Shown here piece by piece: positions 6,463-9,336 of a stretch of DNA of 9,336 nucleotides (positions are counted from its first letter, which is position 1; each line of letters begins with the position of its first letter). The notes under the pieces were generated by a model. It searched no databases, had not been told where the DNA came from, and saw only the letters and a list, made by a program, of their open reading frames with translations. Position numbers and translations under genes: made by a program. The stretch is taken from positions 1 through 9,336 of the forward strand of contig JAHJBW010000162.1 of the NCBI GenBank assembly GCA_018813405.1. The letters are read 5' to 3'. Source of the DNA: Candidatus Margulisiibacteriota bacterium. GTDB taxonomy: Bacteria; Margulisbacteria; WOR-1; XYC2-FULL-46-14; JAHJBW01.

Positions 6463-6481
6463 TAGATGAGAGTAAATACCT

Positions 6482-9336
6482 ATGAGTAGTGTAATATTCG
6501 GTTCTGTGTCTAAACAACAGCAGCCACCTTTTGGTGCCAGCCAGGTGGTTGAAAAAGAAAACTCAAAACCAGCTCCCTCTGGGGGTAAGCCTGTTATTTC
6601 CCAGATCGGTCTTCTGGGGTTGCTTTCATCTGGCCCGAAAGATCTCACAGCGGATGAACAGGCTTTTATAGTCTTGTTTTCTCTCACAGAAGATGAATTT
6701 GTACTACTTAGAACTATCTGTAAATTTCACAAAGATGATAGTTTGAATGCTATGCAGATAAAGGTTGACAACTGCAGCGATGAGTCTTTTCTCATCCAAA
6801 AGGCCAAGATCACTATTTCAAATTATCAAAAGTACTCAATGTTTGTTGAGGCGCTGTCTTCCTATCTGTTCTTTAATGAAAAAAAACTCTCTATGCAAAT
6901 AATCCAGCAACAAAACCAGATATTGGGCCCTGTTTTTATTAAAACCCTTCAAACAATTGGAGAGTTTTCTCATTATAAGGAGTACCTTGCTCTCTTAAAT
7001 AAATATGGCATTGTGGACCCTCTTAATATCTCCAGGCAAGTGTTGGATAGGATGAGTTTGCTGGAAGAGACACTTTTTACCGAATATACAGAACAGGTAA
7101 GGGAACTGGCGGTGTCAAATCTTGGCTTTAAAGAAATGGAGGAATACCTTCAACTTGACAAGAAAATGTGGACCCGTTTGGATCAAATAATAACCGGATT
7201 TATAGTTGGGACCAAGAATAAGTCTTTTATTGAATTGCGCCAAAGAGATGTTAAAGCAAAGGAACTGTTTAAGGATCAATTTGATCATCTTCCACACAGC
7301 CGCCTGGCAAACCTTTCCGAGCAAGAAGTGACCCTAAAGGTGGAACAGGCTTTTAAGGATGCCTTTATCGACACCCCGAGCTTTGATGAAGAAAGGGCAT
7401 TTGCCAGATTAATTTCTGAAGCGGGCAGGGCCAGGCTGGACCACGCAGACCTTAAGTTTTATGCCCGGGCCGGGCAAAGTGATCTTACTTTTGAGGAAAA
7501 GAAAGTGCTTTATTTTCTCAAAAAATCTGGCACGGCTTTGGTTGAGCCTAAAACAGATGCTTTGGTTTATCGGCAGCAAAATATGAAGGAGTGGATAAAC
7601 AAAAATTATGCTGAAAAGGAAAAATACCTTATGGAGCAATATTTGGCCGCCACTCGCAAAGCAATTAGTGCTTGCCCTGATCCCTTGATTTCTTTGGCAG
7701 ATTCTGGCCTGGGAAGGGCCGATACCTTGTTTTATGCCATGAGATCAGTTGGCTTTTCGGAGCAGGAATTATTGTTTCTGTCAGCTATGGCGGCTTTTCG
7801 CGAGCTTGATAGGGATACAGCCTCACGATTGAAAGGATCCAGAAGTGAACAAATTGAAACTTGTATAGAGGAAGTGAAAAAAACTATCCAGCAAGAAGAT
7901 AATCCCTCTCTTAATAAAGACCAGAAGCAAAAGCTAAGAAAAAGATTAGAGTGTTTGTATCGCATTCTCAGTAATTTACTTGGGTCTGAGCTGGAGACAG
8001 CAAAAGTATACAGTAATCGGGTGTATGGAATTTTGACCGGAATTGCTCTTGATGCCGAGTTTTTAGAAGTGGAATGGACCAGTGAGACCAGTGATGATGA
8101 GATTGCCTATGGAAAGCTTTTGAGAATTTTTAGTTCCAGGACTTTCCCCTATTTAGACCCCTCTAACATTATTGCTACCCACATTTTTTCAATGATACAG
8201 GTCGGAAAAGTCAATGACGCTTTTGTTGAGACAATGTTGAGATATTCTTCGTTGTATTTATTGGAAGGTTTAAATGGCCAGTTTGGGATAGATGCCTTAA
8301 AGAGGGAGATCGTGAACTGTTTAATGTATAAAGGGATAGAGAAGCATCTGGAGCATAAACCAGATTATGACGCCTCAAGATCACGAATATTAACATGGCT
8401 TAAAACTTATATTCAGGAAACCAGAGAAAACTTGGAAGCATCACAGATGCGTGTCAGAATCCCGGTCCTCTCGTGTGTTTTTCGTATTTTAGTTGACTTT
8501 AATGTCTTGACTGAAAAAGAAGTAACAAAATTTTCGTTCGACAACCCGCTGGTACTTCCCCGAACAGATTTGACTGTCAACGAGTTTAAAAAGGGGGAAA
8601 TCTATCTTACCCGCGGCTACAAGAATTTGCCAGAAGAAGTTAAAAAAACAATTGAAGCCAGCGGCTTTTCTAAATTCTGTTTAAAATACACCGATCTTTT
8701 GAGTGTTTATTGGGCCCCCCATGACAAAAGATCCAATGTGGGGGGCTTTGCAACCCTGGATAAAGATACTATTGTTGTCTATTATGATTCCGGGCTAGAC
8801 CTGGCTGCTACTGTCGTGCATGAACTGCGACACAAGGTTGATAAACAACAGCTAGCTGCTTTTAATAAAGACAATCCAGATGCAAGGGAGTGGGATACCA
8901 TCCCTTCACTTGTTACAGAAAAAAATGCCTATACCTTTACTTTGAAACTTTTTGAGAAATCACCCCGCAAATCAAAATACGTTAAAAGAGCTATCAGGCA
9001 CTTTAAAGAGGTTGTCAGCAAAGCCAATCTCTTGCTTGGTTTACCCGAGAATCACGAAGAAATTCTAATGCCTCCCTATGAGGGCATAAGGCCTGATTCC
9101 CGTGTGAGCGATGTGGATCCTTCCAGCATTGGATTATGTTATGAAGATATGAAAATGATAAAAGCGCTAATAATTAAAATGGGCTATAACCCGGAAGAAG
9201 TGAAATGCCTTTTTGAAAACTGTATGAGTATTGCCGCCGGAAAACCTGTTGAAATGACCAGCGTGAGTTTTAGGGCTGACAGGCGTAATATTTTTATTGG
9301 TTTTTTGCACAAACTGTTGTTCAAGCACAAAGGAAG
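6482..9336 (+). CDS. Large uncharacterised protein with HExxH metallopeptidase-like segment (3' truncated by window)
   Basis: Reading from the ATG at 6482 gives 951 codons with no stop up to the window edge. An in-frame TAA at 6473-6475 excludes an upstream start. Residues 1 to about 40 are a low-complexity Gln/Pro/Ser/Gly/Lys leader without signal peptide. About 50-700 is charged and apparently mostly helical, with no family I recognise and no membrane helix. From about 735, YWAPHDK, GGFATLDKDTIVVYY and then VVHELRHKVD give the strand-plus-active-helix layout of a zincin: His780, Glu781 and His784 form HExxH, and Glu813 in TEKNAYTF, 29 residues on, is a plausible third zinc ligand of gluzincin type. 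The segment after about 840 is again helical. It is likely cytoplasmic, or exported by a route with no classical signal. Base composition is more AT-rich than the trehalose genes. Substrate and role are unknown; proteolysis is inferred from the motif only. Confidence 0.75.
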   Translation, partial: MSSVIFGSVSKQQQPPFGASQVVEKENSKPAPSGGKPVISQIGLLGLLSSGPKDLTADEQAFIVLFSLTEDEFVLLRTICKFHKDDSLNAMQIKVDNCSDESFLIQKAKITISNYQKYSMFVEALSSYLFFNEKKLSMQIIQQQNQILGPVFIKTLQTIGEFSHYKEYLALLNKYGIVDPLNISRQVLDRMSLLEETLFTEYTEQVRELAVSNLGFKEMEEYLQLDKKMWTRLDQIITGFIVGTKNKSFIELRQRDVKAKELFKDQFDHLPHSRLANLSEQEVTLKVEQAFKDAFIDTPSFDEERAFARLISEAGRARLDHADLKFYARAGQSDLTFEEKKVLYFLKKSGTALVEPKTDALVYRQQNMKEWINKNYAEKEKYLMEQYLAATRKAISACPDPLISLADSGLGRADTLFYAMRSVGFSEQELLFLSAMAAFRELDRDTASRLKGSRSEQIETCIEEVKKTIQQEDNPSLNKDQKQKLRKRLECLYRILSNLLGSELETAKVYSNRVYGILTGIALDAEFLEVEWTSETSDDEIAYGKLLRIFSSRTFPYLDPSNIIATHIFSMIQVGKVNDAFVETMLRYSSLYLLEGLNGQFGIDALKREIVNCLMYKGIEKHLEHKPDYDASRSRILTWLKTYIQETRENLEASQMRVRIPVLSCVFRILVDFNVLTEKEVTKFSFDNPLVLPRTDLTVNEFKKGEIYLTRGYKNLPEEVKKTIEASGFSKFCLKYTDLLSVYWAPHDKRSNVGGFATLDKDTIVVYYDSGLDLAATVVHELRHKVDKQQLAAFNKDNPDAREWDTIPSLVTEKNAYTFTLKLFEKSPRKSKYVKRAIRHFKEVVSKANLLLGLPENHEEILMPPYEGIRPDSRVSDVDPSSIGLCYEDMKMIKALIIKMGYNPEEVKCLFENCMSIAAGKPVEMTSVSFRADRRNIFIGFLHKLLFKHKG
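6521..6551 (+). other. Hairpin near the start of the HExxH gene
   Basis: CAGCCACCT (6521-6529) pairs with AGGTGGTTG (6543-6551) through nine pairs, one of them G-U, around a 13-nt loop. It sits at about codons 14-24. It is not a terminator because it lacks a T run and lies inside the gene. It could slow early translation or be chance. Confidence 0.25.
8714..8746 (+). other. GC-rich hairpin inside the HExxH gene
   Basis: GCCCCCCA (8714-8721) and TGGGGGGC (8739-8746) form a perfect 8-bp stem around a 17-nt loop in an otherwise AT-rich gene. It encodes the start of the putative peptidase domain (Ala-Pro-His through Val-Gly-Gly). Only three T residues follow, so it does not look like a standard terminator. 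Confidence 0.35.

Noticed and set aside
6466..6489. Seven-codon upstream ORF overlapping the start of the large gene (ATG at 6466, TAG at 6487)
   Set aside because: It has no ribosome binding site and is so short in AT-rich sequence that chance explains it.
6448..6687. Reverse-strand frames across the start and body of the large gene (also around 7115, 7409, 7732 and 8211)
   Set aside because: The + strand is one uninterrupted frame of more than 950 codons there; these short antisense frames have no motif or ribosome binding site.
8714..8746. Intrinsic terminator
   Set aside because: The hairpin is followed by only three T residues and lies in the middle of an open reading frame.

Overview
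The window is a gene-dense bacterial segment with every gene on the + strand and no gene-free stretch longer than about 55 bases. It suggests an uncultured bacterium from a poorly sampled lineage. The combination of a GT20 trehalose-phosphate synthase, a DUF5752 protein and a TreT-type glycosyltransferase would fit groups such as Margulisbacteria/Saganbacteria or Omnitrophota. That placement is a low-confidence guess from gene content, not from a marker gene. I see no tRNA, rRNA, CRISPR array, transposase or phage gene.

Layout. (1) Bases 1-735: the C-terminal part of a PMT-family membrane glycosyltransferase, cut by the left edge. It appears to carry an in-frame 54-bp palindromic insertion flanked by 7-bp direct repeats. 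(2) About 723-1205: a small HPP-family membrane protein overlapping the PMT gene. (3) 1224-6428: a compact osmoadaptation cluster of otsA, otsB, an MscS-type mechanosensitive channel, a DUF5752 protein and treT. The junctions are very tight: otsA/otsB overlap by 4 nt, otsB/mscS are 1 nt apart, and DUF5752/treT overlap by 37 nt. (4) 6482 to the right edge: one uninterrupted reading frame of at least 951 codons, still open at the window end. It has no recognisable family over most of its length but contains a clear HExxH zinc-metallopeptidase-like segment near residue 780. This last third is visibly more AT-rich than the genes before it.

How the genes work together. OtsA and OtsB make trehalose from a nucleotide-activated glucose donor and glucose-6-phosphate in two steps. 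TreT makes it in one step from nucleotide-glucose and glucose. Both routes sit in one cluster with a channel of the type that releases solutes when cells swell, so the cluster encodes both making and dumping of a compatible solute. Two internal promoter candidates, before otsA and before the DUF5752 gene, share an extended -10 element only 6-7 nt upstream of the ATG with no Shine-Dalgarno sequence. They predict leaderless or nearly leaderless mRNAs and could split the cluster into an otsA-otsB-mscS unit and a DUF5752-treT unit.

The most interesting items are the palindromic in-frame insertion at 40-100, the paired leaderless-promoter architecture, the internally duplicated DUF5752 protein tied to TreT by overlap, and the large orphan HExxH protein.
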